64,000 nt of DNA from Acidimicrobiaceae bacterium (GTDB lineage Bacteria; Actinomycetota; Acidimicrobiia; Acidimicrobiales; RAAP-2): positions 124,001 through 188,000 of the forward strand of contig PMFN01000013.1 in assembly GCA_003155135.1 (NCBI GenBank), in the 5' to 3' direction. This document shows positions 9,601 to 18,761 of the stretch, one piece after another. The position numbers were made by a program, and so were the translations under genes. The notes beneath the pieces are model-generated. The model saw only the letters and a list, made by a program, of their open reading frames with translations. It had not been told where the DNA came from and made no database searches. Positions within the stretch are counted from its first letter, which is position 1. Each line of letters starts with the position of its first letter.

Positions 9601-9865
9601 GGTCGAGCAGGTAGGTGAAGTACTCCATGTGGCCGCCCTGGTAGGAGCTGATGGCCACGGCCTGAACGTCTTCGGCCACCACGGCGGCGGCCACCTCGTC
9701 GACCGAACGGTTGTGGCCGAGGTGGATGACCTCGGCCCCCTGACGCTGGAGGAGCCGGCGCATGATGTTGATGGCCGCGTCGTGGCCGTCGAAGAGGGCG
9801 GCCGCGGTCACCACCCGCACCGGGTGCACAGGGCGGTGGAGCGGCGTCGACTGATCCATGGACAT
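6677..9865 (-). CDS. icmF: Fused isobutyryl-CoA mutase IcmF (B12-dependent mutase with built-in G-protein chaperone)
   Basis: Adenosylcobalamin enzyme that interconverts isobutyryl-CoA and n-butyryl-CoA. Domain order is diagnostic: B12-binding domain with LFDGHDAAINIM (cobalt-ligating His about residue 28), a MeaI-type GTPase with GITGTGGSGKSS (about 203-214), VIIETPGIGQGD and NKFDR, then a TIM-barrel mutase domain with TSGVSIATLDDM and GYHIAEAGANP. At the specificity position that is Arg in methylmalonyl-CoA mutase the sequence reads DQGQNTCIF, a glutamine as in known IcmF, and HFPFTAGVFP keeps the accompanying phenylalanine. Hence isobutyryl-CoA is favoured. A TTG at 9883 could extend it by six codons; the ATG at 9865 is preferred because a promoter-like sequence lies directly before it. 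Confidence 0.95.
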   Translation of the reverse strand: MSMDQSTPLHRPVHPVRVVTAAALFDGHDAAINIMRRLLQRQGAEVIHLGHNRSVDEVAAAVVAEDVQAVAISSYQGGHMEYFTYLLDRLRARGRGDVRVYGGGGGVIVAEEIEELHRRGVARIFSPADGQQLGLEHMVNLILAESDTDLAAALPDAIDGLLAGDQLALARFITGLEAAAVPEGLLAQLEAAAARNPAPVLGITGTGGSGKSSLTDELVRRFRLDQEDKLRIAVLAIDPTRRRGGGALLGDRIRMNAIGGDQIFFRSLATRGSASEVPPPLPSVIAACRAAGFDVVIIETPGIGQGDAAIVEVADVAMYVMTPEFGASSQLEKIDMLDLADVVAINKFDRQFADDALRSVRRQWARDHGGHGGRVPVFGTIASRFNDDGTTALYGELRSRLADKGLAVGGGTLAIGEGTVSSATAAIVPGSRRDYLADIAEVLRRYRAETERMATAAQRRQAVREVAAMAEGRGLGAGELAPLASAAEDELGNEGRRLLDEWPAIAAGQSGVRTSLSGTDVVKVAVPRLTGDGDLVRFLRKEHLPGHFPFTAGVFPNKRENEDPARMFAGEGDPMRTNRRFHLLASGQPATRLSTAFDSVTLYGFDPEERPDIYGKIGTSGVSIATLDDMRDLFDGFDLCDPATSVSMTINGPAPAILAMYLNAAIDQQLGRHRAGHGEPSAEEAAAIGAQVLSVVRGTVQADILKEDQGQNTCIFSTEFSLGVMADVQQYFIDHAIKSFYSVSVSGYHIAEAGANPLTQLAFTLANGFTYVEAYLARGMAVDDFAPNFSFFFSNGMDPEYTVIGRVARRIWAVAMRERYGASERAQKLKYHVQTSGRSLHAQEMAFNDIRTTLQALCASYDNANSLHTNAYDEAVTTPTDESVRRALAIQLVINREWGLSTNENPLQGSFIVDELTDLVEEAVLAEFERLSERGGVLGAMETGYQRGRIQDDSMLYEEKKHDGTLPIVGVNTFVNPAPPEHHQPMELARATEEEKEGQLRRLADFHARHAAECPGALDELRRVCLEGGNVFEALMSTVRHASLGQITQTLFEVGGSYRRNV

Positions 9866-9886
9866 AGAATAGTATGACTTCAAACT
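9866..9886 (-). promoter_or_regulatory. AT-rich promoter and near-perfect operator before icmF
   Basis: A short AT-rich island in an otherwise GC-rich region. On the minus strand it contains AGTTTGA-AG-TCATACT (9886-9871), an inverted repeat with one mismatch in seven, and the -10-like CATACT ends 5 bp before the ATG at 9865. This fits a leaderless promoter under control of a dimeric repressor. No regulator gene is adjacent on this side. Confidence 0.42.
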
Positions 9887-9913
9887 AAATGGAATGGCCC
9901 GTGGCCAGGCGAT

Positions 9914-11461
9914 TCAGTTGACCCCGCGCTCAATGCCCTCCCAGTAGGTCTGGCGCAGCTTGTACTTCTGCAGCTTGCCGGTGGCGGTGCGGACCAACTC
10001 CTCGCGGAACTCGACACTGGTCGGGGCCTTGAAGTGCGCCATGCGCTCCCGGCAGTGGCCGATGAGCTCGATCTCGGTCACCTCGTGGCCGTCGCGCACG
10101 ACGATGAGTGCCTTGATGGTCTCGCCCCACCTCTCGTCGGGCACGCCGATGACCGCCACCTCGGCCACCGCCTCGTGCTGGTAGAGGCAGTCCTCGACCT
10201 CGATGGACGAGACGTTCTCGCCGCCGGTGATGATCACGTCCTTCTTCCGGTCGGCGATGACCACGTAGGGACCGTCGAAGTACCCACCGTCGCCGGTGTG
10301 GAACCACCCGTCGCGGACCGCCTTGGCGGTCTCTTCGGGCTGCTGCCAGTAGCCGGCGAAGACCACGTTGCCCCGGGCGAGGATCTCACCCTGGTCGTCG
10401 ATGTCGATCTGGACGCCGACGGCCGGCACGCCCGCCCTCGACTGGCGCCGGGCGCGCTCGGCGGGGTCGAGGTCGTCCCATTCGATGGGCGCGCGGTTCA
10501 CGGTGATCACCGGCGTCGTCTCGGTGAGGCCGTAGATCTGGATGAACTCCCACCCGAGCTCGGTCTCGACGCGCTCGATGGCCTTGGAGGGGGGCGGCGC
10601 GCCAGCGACCACGATGCGGGTCCGGTCGCGGCCGGGGACGGTGCGGCCATCGGCCTTCCTGGCGCCGGCGGCGTCGAGGATGGCCGCCACCACGGCCGGC
10701 GCGCCGCACATGAGGGTGAGTCCCTCCTCTTCCACCCGCGACAGGATGGACTCGCCATCGATCTTGCGCTGCACCACGTGGCGGCCGCCCATGGCGGTGA
10801 CCGCATAGGGCATGCCCCAGCCGTTGCAGTGGAACATCGGCAGCGTGTGGAGCAGGACGTCGCGGTCGCTGACGGTCGTGTGCCAGCCGAACGCGGTGGC
10901 GTTGAGCCAGCAGTTCCGGTGCGTCAACTGGACGCCCTTTGGCCGCGCCGTCGTGCCCGAGGTGTAGTTGATCGAGCAGGTCGCGTCCTCGTCGGGCTCC
11001 CAGCGCGACGGGCGGACCCCGGCCGGGGCGGGGGCGAAGATCTCCGCATCGGCCACGCCGTCGAGCGCGTAGCGGTGCTTCACGTCCACCTCGCCGAGGA
11101 CGTCCTCGACCTCGGTGTCGTAGAGGACGACCGAGGCTCCCGAGTGCTCGACGATGTAGCCGATCTCCTGGGCGTTCAGCCGGTAGTTGATGGGGACCAG
11201 CACCCGCCCGAAGCCGCTCACCCCGAAGTAGGAGGTGAGGAAGCGACCTGAGTTGGGCGAGATGATCGCCACACGCTCACCGTGCGCGATGCCGAGCTCG
11301 TCGAACGCCAGGGCCATGCCGAGGGCCCTGGCGTGCAGCTCGGCGTAGGTGATGCGCCCAAGGCTGCCGGCCACCCCCGGCTCGTCGACCAGCGCCTCGC
11401 GCTCGGGGAAGACCAGCGCCGCGCGTTCGAGGAAATCTCCAATGGTCAGCGGTACCCGCAT
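9914..11461 (-). CDS. Acyl-CoA synthetase (medium/long-chain or methylthiopropionate type)
   Basis: 515-residue ANL-superfamily ligase. The adenylate-forming motif is INYTSGTTARPKGVQ, followed by LPMFHCNGWGMPY, IYGLTETTPV, GWFHTGDGGYF and the C-terminal lysine motif ATGKLQKYKLR. The LPMFHCNGWG pattern is shared with DmdB-type 3-methylmercaptopropionate and fatty acid ligases, so substrate is not resolved. The ATG at 11461 follows gaggagg. The stop is about 48 bp upstream of icmF on the same strand, so read-through into icmF is possible in addition to icmF's own promoter. Confidence 0.9.
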   Translation of the reverse strand: MRVPLTIGDFLERAALVFPEREALVDEPGVAGSLGRITYAELHARALGMALAFDELGIAHGERVAIISPNSGRFLTSYFGVSGFGRVLVPINYRLNAQEIGYIVEHSGASVVLYDTEVEDVLGEVDVKHRYALDGVADAEIFAPAPAGVRPSRWEPDEDATCSINYTSGTTARPKGVQLTHRNCWLNATAFGWHTTVSDRDVLLHTLPMFHCNGWGMPYAVTAMGGRHVVQRKIDGESILSRVEEEGLTLMCGAPAVVAAILDAAGARKADGRTVPGRDRTRIVVAGAPPPSKAIERVETELGWEFIQIYGLTETTPVITVNRAPIEWDDLDPAERARRQSRAGVPAVGVQIDIDDQGEILARGNVVFAGYWQQPEETAKAVRDGWFHTGDGGYFDGPYVVIADRKKDVIITGGENVSSIEVEDCLYQHEAVAEVAVIGVPDERWGETIKALIVVRDGHEVTEIELIGHCRERMAHFKAPTSVEFREELVRTATGKLQKYKLRQTYWEGIERGVN

Positions 11462-11588
11462 AGCGCCTCCTCAGTTGCCGCATCCACTCAGGACGCCATG
11501 CCATTCCAGCAGGTCGGGGGCGGCTCGGCGAGCGGGACGGGGCCCGAGGGACTTGACCCGGGGGGCCGCGGGCTCCAGGCTGACCCCG

Positions 11589-13043
11589 GTGAACGTTCTC
11601 TTCGTCACGCTCGACCAGTTCCGCGCCGACTGCCTCTCGGGTGCGGGCCACCCGCTGGTCCGCACGCCCAACCTCGACCGACTGGCCGAGCAGGGCACCC
11701 GCTTCTCCCGGCACTACAGCCAGTCGGCCCCGTGCTCGCCGGGGCGCGCCTGCCTCTACACCGGCACCTACCAGATGAACAACAGGGTGGTGGCGAACGG
11801 CACGCCTCACGACGAGCGCCTTGACAACGTGGCCCTCGCCGCCCGCCGCGCCGGCTACGAACCCGCGCTTTTCGGCTACACGGACCAAGGCGTGGACCCC
11901 CGCGCCGTGCGGGACCCCGGCGACCCGCGCCTGTCGGACTACGAGGGGGTGCTCCGCGGCTTCGACCCCGTCTACCAGGTGGACTCGCGCCAGTCCCGCT
12001 GGCTCGAATGGCTGTCCGGCCAGGGGCACGTTGTCGGCGACGCCGCCACCGCGCTGGCCACCGAGGGCGAGCGGTCGGTCGAGCTGAGCGCGTCCGCCTA
12101 CCAGACCGACCAGCTGCTCGAATGGCTTCTCAGCCGGGAAGGGCCGTGGTTCGCCCACATGAGCTTCTGGCGCCCGCACCCGCCGTACGCGGCGGCAGGC
12201 TCGTGGGCCGGTGCCTACGACCCGGCCGACGTGGAGCTGCCGATCCCACCGGCGGACGACGTGCACCCGCTGCATACCGCCGCCCTCGCCATGCCCCAGA
12301 CCGCCGCCCCGCGCGAGGAAGGGGCCATTCGCCGGCTGCGGGCGCAGTACTACGGCATGGTCAGCCACGTCGACGAGCAACTCGGTCGCATCTGGGCGGC
12401 GCTCTCCGAGCTCGGGATGTGGTCCGAGACGGTCATCGTCGTGACCGCCGACCACGGTGAGCAGCTGGGCGACCACGGGCTCGTGGAGAAGCTCGGCTAC
12501 TTCGAGCAGAGCTACGCCATCCCCTGCATCGTGCGAGACCCCCGCCGTGAGGGCGGCCGCGGCCAGGTCGTCTCGCACTTCACCGAGAACGTGGACATCC
12601 TGCCGACGCTCTGCGAGGTCATGGGCCTCGACGTCCCCGCCCAGTGCGACGGCCTCCCGCTCACGCCGTTCCTCGACGGCCACGAGCCGCCGTGGTGGCG
12701 CGACGCGGCGTCGTGGGAGTTCGACTGGCGTTACCTGTTCATCCGAGGCGGCGAGGACCGCTGGCCATGGGACCGTCGCCTGGAGGAGCAGAACCTGGCG
12801 GTGCGCAGGACCGAGGACCTCGCGTACGTGCAATTCGGCGACGGGAGCTGGCGCTGTTTCGACCTGGTGGCGGACCCCACCTGGCGGACCGAGACCACCG
12901 ACGCCGCGCGGGTCCTGCCCCTCGCCCAGTCCATGCTCACGTGGCGGTCCCGCAACCTCGACCGCACCCTCACCGACATGCTCTTGGAGGACGGCGGCAT
13001 CGGTCGCCTCCCGCCCGGCGTGCCCTTTGCGGCGGCCCGATGA
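11589..13043 (+). CDS. Sulfatase-family hydrolase, phosphonate monoester hydrolase type
   Basis: 484-residue alkaline-phosphatase-superfamily enzyme. The formylglycine motif is APCSPGRACLYTG (CxPxR, Cys49), the first metal ligand is in VTLDQFRAD, and the second metal site is TADHGEQLGDHG. Features shared with rhizobial and Burkholderia phosphonate monoester hydrolases include the YEFDWRY-like segment (here WEFDWRYLF), FWRPHPPY and a C-terminal WRSRNLDRTLTDML. So it probably cleaves phosphonate or phosphate diesters and perhaps sulfate esters promiscuously. The GTG at 11589 is chosen because the family starts at this strand; no strong ribosome site is visible. A formylglycine-generating enzyme is needed elsewhere. 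No signal peptide. Confidence 0.85.
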   Translation: MNVLFVTLDQFRADCLSGAGHPLVRTPNLDRLAEQGTRFSRHYSQSAPCSPGRACLYTGTYQMNNRVVANGTPHDERLDNVALAARRAGYEPALFGYTDQGVDPRAVRDPGDPRLSDYEGVLRGFDPVYQVDSRQSRWLEWLSGQGHVVGDAATALATEGERSVELSASAYQTDQLLEWLLSREGPWFAHMSFWRPHPPYAAAGSWAGAYDPADVELPIPPADDVHPLHTAALAMPQTAAPREEGAIRRLRAQYYGMVSHVDEQLGRIWAALSELGMWSETVIVVTADHGEQLGDHGLVEKLGYFEQSYAIPCIVRDPRREGGRGQVVSHFTENVDILPTLCEVMGLDVPAQCDGLPLTPFLDGHEPPWWRDAASWEFDWRYLFIRGGEDRWPWDRRLEEQNLAVRRTEDLAYVQFGDGSWRCFDLVADPTWRTETTDAARVLPLAQSMLTWRSRNLDRTLTDMLLEDGGIGRLPPGVPFAAAR

Positions 13044-13117
13044 GCACCCGTGCCCCCCGCTTGTGCCGGCCCACCTGCATGGGGATGCCGACCGTGGCCG
13101 GCGGCTGAGCACCGGGC

Positions 13118-14011
13118 ATGGCGTACGTCCTCGCCCTGTGCGCGGCCCTCTCGAGTGCGTGCGCCGGCGTTCTCCAGCGGATCGGGGTGGAGTCGGCCCC
13201 CGAGGGCGCGACCATGCGCCTCAGCCTCTTGACCCATGCCCTGCGCCGCAAGGTCTGGCTGGCCGGCTTCGCCCTGCTCCTCACGACGTTCGTCCTCCAG
13301 GCCATGGCGCTGCGCTTCGGCGACCTGGCGGTGGTCCAGCCGGTCATGACCACTGAGCTGTTGTTCCTGATCATCATCCTGGCCACCCATTTCCACCGCC
13401 AGCTCGGGTGGCGCGAGTGGATCGGCGCGGCGGCGATCGTGGCCGGCCTGGCGGGCTTCTTGGCCATGGCCGCGCCCTCGACCGGTCGGGGGCTGCCGTC
13501 GGGCCGGGACTGGTGGGTCGTCGGGGGGATCACCGTGGTGGCCGCCGCCGCCCTCGTGGTCGGCGGCCAGCGGGGGCCGAGATGGTGGCGGGCCGCGGCG
13601 CTCGGTGCGGCAGCGGCCTCGCTCTTCGGCCTCAACGCGGCGATCGTGAAGTCCACCACCACCTTGATCACCGAGGGCTGGAGTCACGTGTTCGACCACT
13701 GGGAGCCCTACGGGCTGGCGGTGGTGGGCGCGACCGGCTTCTTCCTCCTGCAGAGCTCCCTCCACGCCGGGCCCATCGCCTCGTCGCGCGCCACGATGGT
13801 GATCGTGAACCCGTTGGTGGCCGTCGCCATCGGGGCAACGATCTTCAACGAGTCGCTGCGCGGCGGGCTGTTCGTGCTCGGCGAGGTCGCCGGTCTGGCC
13901 GTGATGTGCGCGGGCTGCGTGGTGCTCGTCCGCTCGCCCCTCGTGGCGGGTGCGGGCTCGGTCGGTGCGGGCGAGCTGCTCGGCGTGCTCGAGGGACCCA
14001 TCGGGGCCTGA
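13118..14011 (+). CDS. DMT-superfamily transporter (EamA-like), copy 2
   Basis: 297-residue polytopic membrane protein of the same architecture as the one at 3550-4446: N terminus [20 protein letters not shown], a [15 protein letters not shown] helix, and a second repeat with [16 protein letters not shown]. Local codon use is as GC-rich as its neighbours, unlike copy 1, so the two copies have different histories. It lies 74 bp downstream of the hydrolase and 68 bp upstream of the TrpB2 gene on the same strand. Possibly an exporter of amino acids or small metabolites; no cargo evidence. Confidence 0.85.
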   Translation: MAYVLALCAALSSACAGVLQRIGVESAPEGATMRLSLLTHALRRKVWLAGFALLLTTFVLQAMALRFGDLAVVQPVMTTELLFLIIILATHFHRQLGWREWIGAAAIVAGLAGFLAMAAPSTGRGLPSGRDWWVVGGITVVAAAALVVGGQRGPRWWRAAALGAAAASLFGLNAAIVKSTTTLITEGWSHVFDHWEPYGLAVVGATGFFLLQSSLHAGPIASSRATMVIVNPLVAVAIGATIFNESLRGGLFVLGEVAGLAVMCAGCVVLVRSPLVAGAGSVGAGELLGVLEGPIGA

Positions 14012-14079
14012 ACGCTTCGGTCCGGATGGGCGCCCGGCGGAGATGGTGGCTAACTTCGCTCCCAGGCAAAGGAGGCCCC

Positions 14080-15462
14080 ATGGCGACGATCGACGACACG
14101 GTCCGGCAGCACAAGTTCACGCTCGAGGAGAGCGAGATGCCCACCGCCTGGTACAACATCGTCCCTGATTTGCCGTCGCCACCCCCGCCGGCACTGCACC
14201 CGGGCACGCTCCAGCCGGCCGGCCCCGAGGACTTCGCCCCGCTCTTCCCGATGGACCTGATCCTCCAGGAGGTGAGCACCGACTCGTACATCGACATCCC
14301 CGGGGGGGTGCTCGACGTCTACCGCCAGTGGCGGCCCTCCCCCCTGTTCCGCGCCCACCGCCTCGAGGCCGCCCTCGGCACGCCGGCGCGCATCTATTAC
14401 AAGTACGAGGGGGTCTCGCCGGCCGGCTCGCACAAGCCCAACACGGCCGTGCCCCAGGCGTATTACAACGCCAAGGCCGGGGTACGGCGCCTCACCACCG
14501 AGACGGGTGCAGGCCAGTGGGGGACCGCGCTCGCTTTCGCGTGCGCCCTCTACGGACTCGAGTGCGAGGTGTGGCAGGTGGGTGCCTCCTACGACCAGAA
14601 GCCCTACCGCCGCCTCATGATCGAGGCGTTCGGTGGCACGGTCCACCGCTCACCGAGCGCGTTGACTGAGGCGGGCCGGGCGATCCTCGCCACCGACCCC
14701 AACCACCCGGGCTCGCTCGGCATCGCCATCTCCGAGGCCGTCGAGGTGGCCGCCCCCGACCCCGAGACCCACTATGCCTTGGGGAGCGTGCTCAACCACG
14801 TGCTGTTGCACCAGACCATCATTGGCGAAGAGGCGCTGCTCCAGCTGAAGAAGGCGGGGGAGCGGGCGCCGGACCTCCTCGTCGGCTGCACCGGGGGCGG
14901 GTCCAACTTCGCCGGGCTCTCCTTCCCGTTCCTGCGCGAGAAAATGGCGGGGCGGATGAACCCGGTGATCAGGGCGGTCGAGCCGGCGTCGTGCCCCTCG
15001 CTCACCCGTGGTGTGTACGCCTACGACTTCGGCGACACTGCGGGCATGACCCCGCTCATGAAGATGCACACCCTCGGGCACGACTTCATCCCCGACCCCA
15101 TCCACGCCGGCGGGCTCCGCTACCACGGCATGGCCCCGCTCATCTCGCACATCTACGAGCTCGGCCTGATGGAGGCCATCGCCATCCCCCAGCTCGAGTG
15201 CTTCGGCGCTGCCGTCCAGTTCGCCCGCACCGAGGGCATCCTCCCCGCCCCCGAGCCGACCCACGCCATCGCTGCGGCCATCCGCGAGGCCCTCGTCTGC
15301 AAGGAGACCGGCGAGGAGAAGGTGATCCTGACCGCGCTCTGCGGCCACGGCCACTTCGACCTGGCGGCCTATGACGCCTACCTGGGCGGGCGCATGGTCG
15401 ACGAGGAGGTCTCCGACGAACGCTTCGTCGCGGGGCTCTCCACGGTGCCCGCCGTCGGTTAG
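14080..15462 (+). CDS. TrpB2-type tryptophan synthase beta-like PLP enzyme
   Basis: 460-residue fold-type II PLP protein, the length typical of TrpB2 rather than TrpB1 (about 400). The PLP lysine is in [11 protein letters not shown], the phosphate-binding loop is [12 protein letters not shown], and the N-terminal extension and [12 protein letters not shown] are characteristic of TrpB2. TrpB2 condenses indole and serine and usually works without TrpA or as an indole-salvage enzyme. No trpA or other trp gene is nearby, supporting a stand-alone role. The ATG at 14080 is preceded by a perfect aaaggagg ribosome site. Confidence 0.92.
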   Translation: MATIDDTVRQHKFTLEESEMPTAWYNIVPDLPSPPPPALHPGTLQPAGPEDFAPLFPMDLILQEVSTDSYIDIPGGVLDVYRQWRPSPLFRAHRLEAALGTPARIYYKYEGVSPAGSHKPNTAVPQAYYNAKAGVRRLTTETGAGQWGTALAFACALYGLECEVWQVGASYDQKPYRRLMIEAFGGTVHRSPSALTEAGRAILATDPNHPGSLGIAISEAVEVAAPDPETHYALGSVLNHVLLHQTIIGEEALLQLKKAGERAPDLLVGCTGGGSNFAGLSFPFLREKMAGRMNPVIRAVEPASCPSLTRGVYAYDFGDTAGMTPLMKMHTLGHDFIPDPIHAGGLRYHGMAPLISHIYELGLMEAIAIPQLECFGAAVQFARTEGILPAPEPTHAIAAAIREALVCKETGEEKVILTALCGHGHFDLAAYDAYLGGRMVDEEVSDERFVAGLSTVPAVG

Positions 15463-15508
15463 GCCCCAATCGATGGGGTGGCGGCTGGCGACACCTCGCG
15501 AAGGAGCC

Positions 15509-15673
15509 ATGGACGCCGCCACCCCCCACCACCACACCGCACCGCGACCCGAACGACGCCGGGCGCTGCTCGGGCACTTGGCGCGCATCGGGACCGAGGC
15601 CGGCGAGCAGCGCTTCGCGGCGGCGCCCGGTGGGGAGCGCCCGGGCTTCGGCACCCGAACAGGGGCGACGTGA
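15509..15673 (+). CDS. Possible 54-residue basic protein
   Basis: A short frame starting ATG at 15509 six bases after the core of an aaggag ribosome site, 46 bp after the TrpB2 gene. It begins MDAATPHHHTAPRPERRR and contains a helix-like ALLGHLARIGTEAGEQRF stretch, then ends in a disordered tail. I do not recognise it. The good ribosome site is the main support; it could still be a chance frame in GC-rich sequence. Confidence 0.35.
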   Translation: MDAATPHHHTAPRPERRRALLGHLARIGTEAGEQRFAAAPGGERPGFGTRTGAT

Positions 15674-15876
15674 CCCAGGCGGTCGACGGCCGGACGAACA
15701 AGCAGCCCGCCGAGGCCCTGGGCGCGACAGCAGCCGAGGTCCGCCACGCGCTCGTACCTCGACACCGGCTCTGACGGGATCTGTGAGCGCTGCGGGCCAA
15801 GCAGCCCCGCCCGTCTCGAGGCCATCCCCGGGCGATCCTGTGCGTGGCGTCCCAGCGTGCGGGGATGCGCGAACAG

Positions 15877-15895
15877 GCCGACCCGCTGGGTCGGC
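15877..15895. terminator. Hairpin between converging transcripts
   Basis: GCCGACCC-GCT-GGGTCGGC, an 8-bp perfect stem with a 3-nt loop, lies in the 247-bp gap between the plus-strand block ending at 15673 and the minus-strand gene ending at 15921. No U tract, so either intrinsic or Rho-assisted. Nothing else is seen in this gap. Confidence 0.4.
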
Positions 15896-15920
15896 GGTGT
15901 CGCGCCACCTGGGCCGCGTC

Positions 15921-16550
15921 TCAGTCGTCGAGCGAGCGGTGGCTGCCGAGGCCCACCACCCAGGCGTCGAGTGCGTCGTCGCACACGACCGAGAAGCGGC
16001 TGATCGTGCGCTGACCGCCCTCGTGGTCCCGGTAGAGCAGGTCGACGCTGATCCCGCCGTCCTTGATGGCGGCGAGCATCGGGGCGCGGATCTCCTCGGT
16101 CTCGTCGCGCAGCGCCCCCTGCCAGAAGGCGACGTCGCCGGGTGGCACCCAGAGCGAGCGGCTCTGCGGGCGGAAGCTCTCGACCGGCTCGTAGGGGTCG
16201 ACGGAGCTGCGCTGGGCCGGGAATGGGTTCCAGGCCTCGATCACCCCGATGCCGTTGCCGATGTTGCGCACCCCCATGGCGAGGTAGATGACGCCGTCGG
16301 CCACCTCGACCGCCGCGCGGCCGCCTTGGAAAGTGACCCAGTGGCGGTCGCCGAACATGATGCGTTGCTTCGGGTCTTCCAGGTGCGAGGGGGTGAGGAT
16401 TGGACGCAGGTTGAACTGGAACGCCCGCTCGGCGAGCCGCTGCGAGCGGTTGCCCGAGCGCACGGCGGCGAAGGTGGCGATCGCCAGCACCAAGGTGCCG
16501 GCCGCCGTGGCCAGCGAGGAGATGGTCGCCCAGTCGAGACTCGACAGCAT
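15921..16550 (-). CDS. Membrane-anchored protein of unknown function
   Basis: 209 residues. The N terminus WATISSLATAAGTLVLAIATFAAV is one transmembrane helix, followed by a short basic stretch (RSGNRSQRLAERAF) and a globular C-terminal part predicted to be cytoplasmic by the positive-inside rule. That part includes GVRNIGNGIGVIEAWNPFP and DLLYRDHEGGQRTISRF, a pattern I associate with actinobacterial proteins annotated only as hypothetical. No catalytic motif is visible. It stands alone between converging neighbours. Function unknown. Confidence 0.75.
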   Translation of the reverse strand: MLSSLDWATISSLATAAGTLVLAIATFAAVRSGNRSQRLAERAFQFNLRPILTPSHLEDPKQRIMFGDRHWVTFQGGRAAVEVADGVIYLAMGVRNIGNGIGVIEAWNPFPAQRSSVDPYEPVESFRPQSRSLWVPPGDVAFWQGALRDETEEIRAPMLAAIKDGGISVDLLYRDHEGGQRTISRFSVVCDDALDAWVVGLGSHRSLDD

Positions 16551-16650
16551 TGCCCGACGCTATGCGCCGCGGCGGCGCCCCTGCACCGCCACCGGGCGCA
16601 CAACCGGCGCTGCGAGGCCGAGCCGTGCGGGCCCCAGCGAACCTCGTGCG

Positions 16651-17742
16651 TCAGGCACCGAGCAGCACGACCGAACGGAGCACCTCGCCGCGCTGCATGC
16701 GACCGAAGGCGGACTCGACGTCGCCCAGGGCGATGGTCTCGCTGACGAAGCGGTCGAGGTCGAGCCGCCCCTGGAGGTAGAGCTCGACGAGGACGGGGAA
16801 GTCACGGGAGGGCAGGCAGTCCCCGTACCAGCTCGGCTTCAGCCGGCCGCCCCGGCCGAAGAACTCGATCATCGGCAGGTCGATGCGCATCTCGGGGGTC
16901 GGGACGCCGACCTGGACGAGGGTGCCGGCCAGGTCGCGGGCGTAGAAGGCCTGCTCCATCACCGCCGGGTTGCCCACCGCCTCGATGCAGACGTCCGCCC
17001 CGTTGCCCCCGGTGAGCGCACGCACCGCCTCGACCGGGTCGGCCGCCGACGCGTCGACCAGGTCGGTGGCGCCGAAGGCTCGGGCGAGGTCGAGCTTGCG
17101 CTGATCGAGGTCGACGGCGATCACCGTGGTCGCCCCGGCGAGGACCGCCCCCGCCACCGCAGCGCAGCCAACCCCCCCGCAGCCGAACACGGCGACCGAG
17201 TCCCCGTAGCCGACCTCACCGGTGAACATGGCTGCACCGAAACCGGCCATCACGCCGCAGCCGAGGAGGCCGACCGCCTCGGGGCGCGCCGCCGGGTCGA
17301 CCTTCGTGCACTGGCCGGCGGCGACGAGGGTCTTCTCGGCGAAGGCGCCGATCCCGAGTGCGGGCGCGAGCTCGGTGCCGTCGAGGAGCGTCATCTTCTG
17401 CGTCGCGTTGTGCGTCGAAAAGCAGTACTGGGGACGCCCGCGCCGACAGGACCGGCACTCGCCGCAGACGGCACGCCAGTTGAGGACAACGAAGTCACCG
17501 GGCCCCACTGAGGTCACCCCCGGACCGACGGCGTCGACCACGCCTGCCGCCTCGTGCCCGAGGAGGAAGGGGAAGGCGTCGCTGATGCCGCCCTCCCGGT
17601 AGTGCAGATCGGTGTGGCAGACGCCGCAGGCCTGCACGCGCACCACCGCCTCGCCCGGGCCCGGATCGGGGATGACCACCGTCTCGAGGGTGACCGGTGC
17701 ACCCTTCTCCCGGGCGATGACGGCTTGCACGTGTGCGGGCAT
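16651..17742 (-). CDS. mscR: S-(hydroxymethyl)mycothiol dehydrogenase (mycothiol-dependent formaldehyde/nitrosothiol detoxification)
   Basis: 363-residue class III-type zinc alcohol dehydrogenase. It oxidises the formaldehyde-mycothiol adduct and, in mycobacteria, also reduces S-nitrosomycothiol. Catalytic zinc ligands are in [15 protein letters not shown] and LLGHEAAG; structural zinc cysteines are in [15 protein letters not shown]; the NAD fold is [12 protein letters not shown]. The stretches [23 protein letters not shown] and [13 protein letters not shown] are specific to the mycothiol branch rather than the glutathione branch. Start at 17742 follows aaggag. It implies that the host makes mycothiol. 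It is the next minus-strand gene after the AcuI-like reductase, with a 35-bp gap. Confidence 0.95.
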   Translation of the reverse strand: MPAHVQAVIAREKGAPVTLETVVIPDPGPGEAVVRVQACGVCHTDLHYREGGISDAFPFLLGHEAAGVVDAVGPGVTSVGPGDFVVLNWRAVCGECRSCRRGRPQYCFSTHNATQKMTLLDGTELAPALGIGAFAEKTLVAAGQCTKVDPAARPEAVGLLGCGVMAGFGAAMFTGEVGYGDSVAVFGCGGVGCAAVAGAVLAGATTVIAVDLDQRKLDLARAFGATDLVDASAADPVEAVRALTGGNGADVCIEAVGNPAVMEQAFYARDLAGTLVQVGVPTPEMRIDLPMIEFFGRGGRLKPSWYGDCLPSRDFPVLVELYLQGRLDLDRFVSETIALGDVESAFGRMQRGEVLRSVVLLGA

Positions 17743-17777
17743 GGGGCTCCTTGTTCGCGCGCTCTGACGCTGGGATC

Positions 17778-18761
17778 TCAGTTGCAGACCACGAGGTGGC
17801 GTCCCTGGACGCCCCCCCGGGCGATCGTGGCGAGCACCTCGGGGAGCCCGTTCAGGTCGACCTCACCGGCCACCAGCGACTCGAGGTCCTCGGGGCGCAA
17901 CCCTCCGGCGATGGCGTCCCAGACTTGACGGCGACGCGCCATTCCGAGTTGCACGGAATCGATCCCGAGGAGGGCCACCGAACGCAAGATGAAGGGGAAG
18001 ACGGTGAGCTCGAGGCCCGGGCCGCCGGTGAGGCCGCTGGCGGCGACCGCAGCCCCATAGTGGAGCTGGCGGATGACGGCGGCGAGCGTGGGCCCGCCGA
18101 CGCAGTCGACCGCCCCGTGCCAGCGCTGCTCCTCGAGTGGCTTGGTGCTGGCCGCCAGTTCCCCGCGCCCGATGATGCGGGCCGCCCCGAGCTCGTGCAG
18201 CCAGCGATGCGAGCTCTCCTTCCCGGTGCTGGCGACCACCTCGTAGCCGCGCCCGGCGAGGAGCGAGACCGCAACGGAACCGACGCCGCCCGTGGCGCCC
18301 GTCACGAGGACGGGACCCTCGCCGGGGGTGAGGCCGTGCTCTTCGAGAGCGAGCACGCTCAGGGCGGCCGTGAACCCCGCGGTGCCGAGGATCATCGCCT
18401 CCCGGGTGCTGAGCGAGTGCGGCAGGGGCACCAGCCACTCGGCCGGCAGGCGCGCGGCGGCGGCGAAGCCGCCGTGGTGCGACACGCCGACGCCGTAGCC
18501 GTGGGCGAGCACCCGGTCACCGGGGGCGAAGTGCTCCGAGGTGCTCTTTGTCACCGTCCCGGCGAGGTCGACGCCGGGCACCAGCTGCTCCAAGCGGGCG
18601 ACATTGCCATTGGGGTCGACGGCAAGGGCATCTTTGAAGTTGACGCTCGAGTAGTCGATGTCGATGTCGACGTCGCCCTCGCCGAGGTCGGCGTCGTCGA
18701 GCTCCACGACCTCGGTGTCGACAGTGCGGTCGCGGCGGGTGGCGAGAAAGGCGCGGGTCAC
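17778..18761 (-). CDS. Acryloyl-CoA reductase-like MDR protein (AcuI/YhdH family)
   Basis: 327-residue medium-chain dehydrogenase/reductase lacking zinc ligands. The NADPH-binding loop is [16 protein letters not shown] and the N-terminal [15 protein letters not shown] and [11 protein letters not shown] are typical for AcuI/YhdH, which reduces acryloyl-CoA to propionyl-CoA. This fits a pathway delivering propionyl-CoA from DMSP, 3-hydroxypropionate or odd-chain acids. GTG at 18761 is used; no clear ribosome site. It probably forms an operon with mscR 35 bp downstream, and is divergent from the ligase gene at 18920. Confidence 0.88.
   Translation of the reverse strand: MTRAFLATRRDRTVDTEVVELDDADLGEGDVDIDIDYSSVNFKDALAVDPNGNVARLEQLVPGVDLAGTVTKSTSEHFAPGDRVLAHGYGVGVSHHGGFAAAARLPAEWLVPLPHSLSTREAMILGTAGFTAALSVLALEEHGLTPGEGPVLVTGATGGVGSVAVSLLAGRGYEVVASTGKESSHRWLHELGAARIIGRGELAASTKPLEEQRWHGAVDCVGGPTLAAVIRQLHYGAAVAASGLTGGPGLELTVFPFILRSVALLGIDSVQLGMARRRQVWDAIAGGLRPEDLESLVAGEVDLNGLPEVLATIARGGVQGRHLVVCN

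Noticed and set aside
14080..15462. TrpB2 as part of a tryptophan operon
   Set aside because: No trpA, trpC or trpE nearby, and the length and N-terminal extension indicate the stand-alone TrpB2 type.
16651..17742. Zinc alcohol dehydrogenase as a glutathione-dependent formaldehyde dehydrogenase (FrmA)
   Set aside because: The THNATQKM and [13 protein letters not shown] segments fit the mycothiol-dependent branch, and other mycothiol-type enzymes are in the window.
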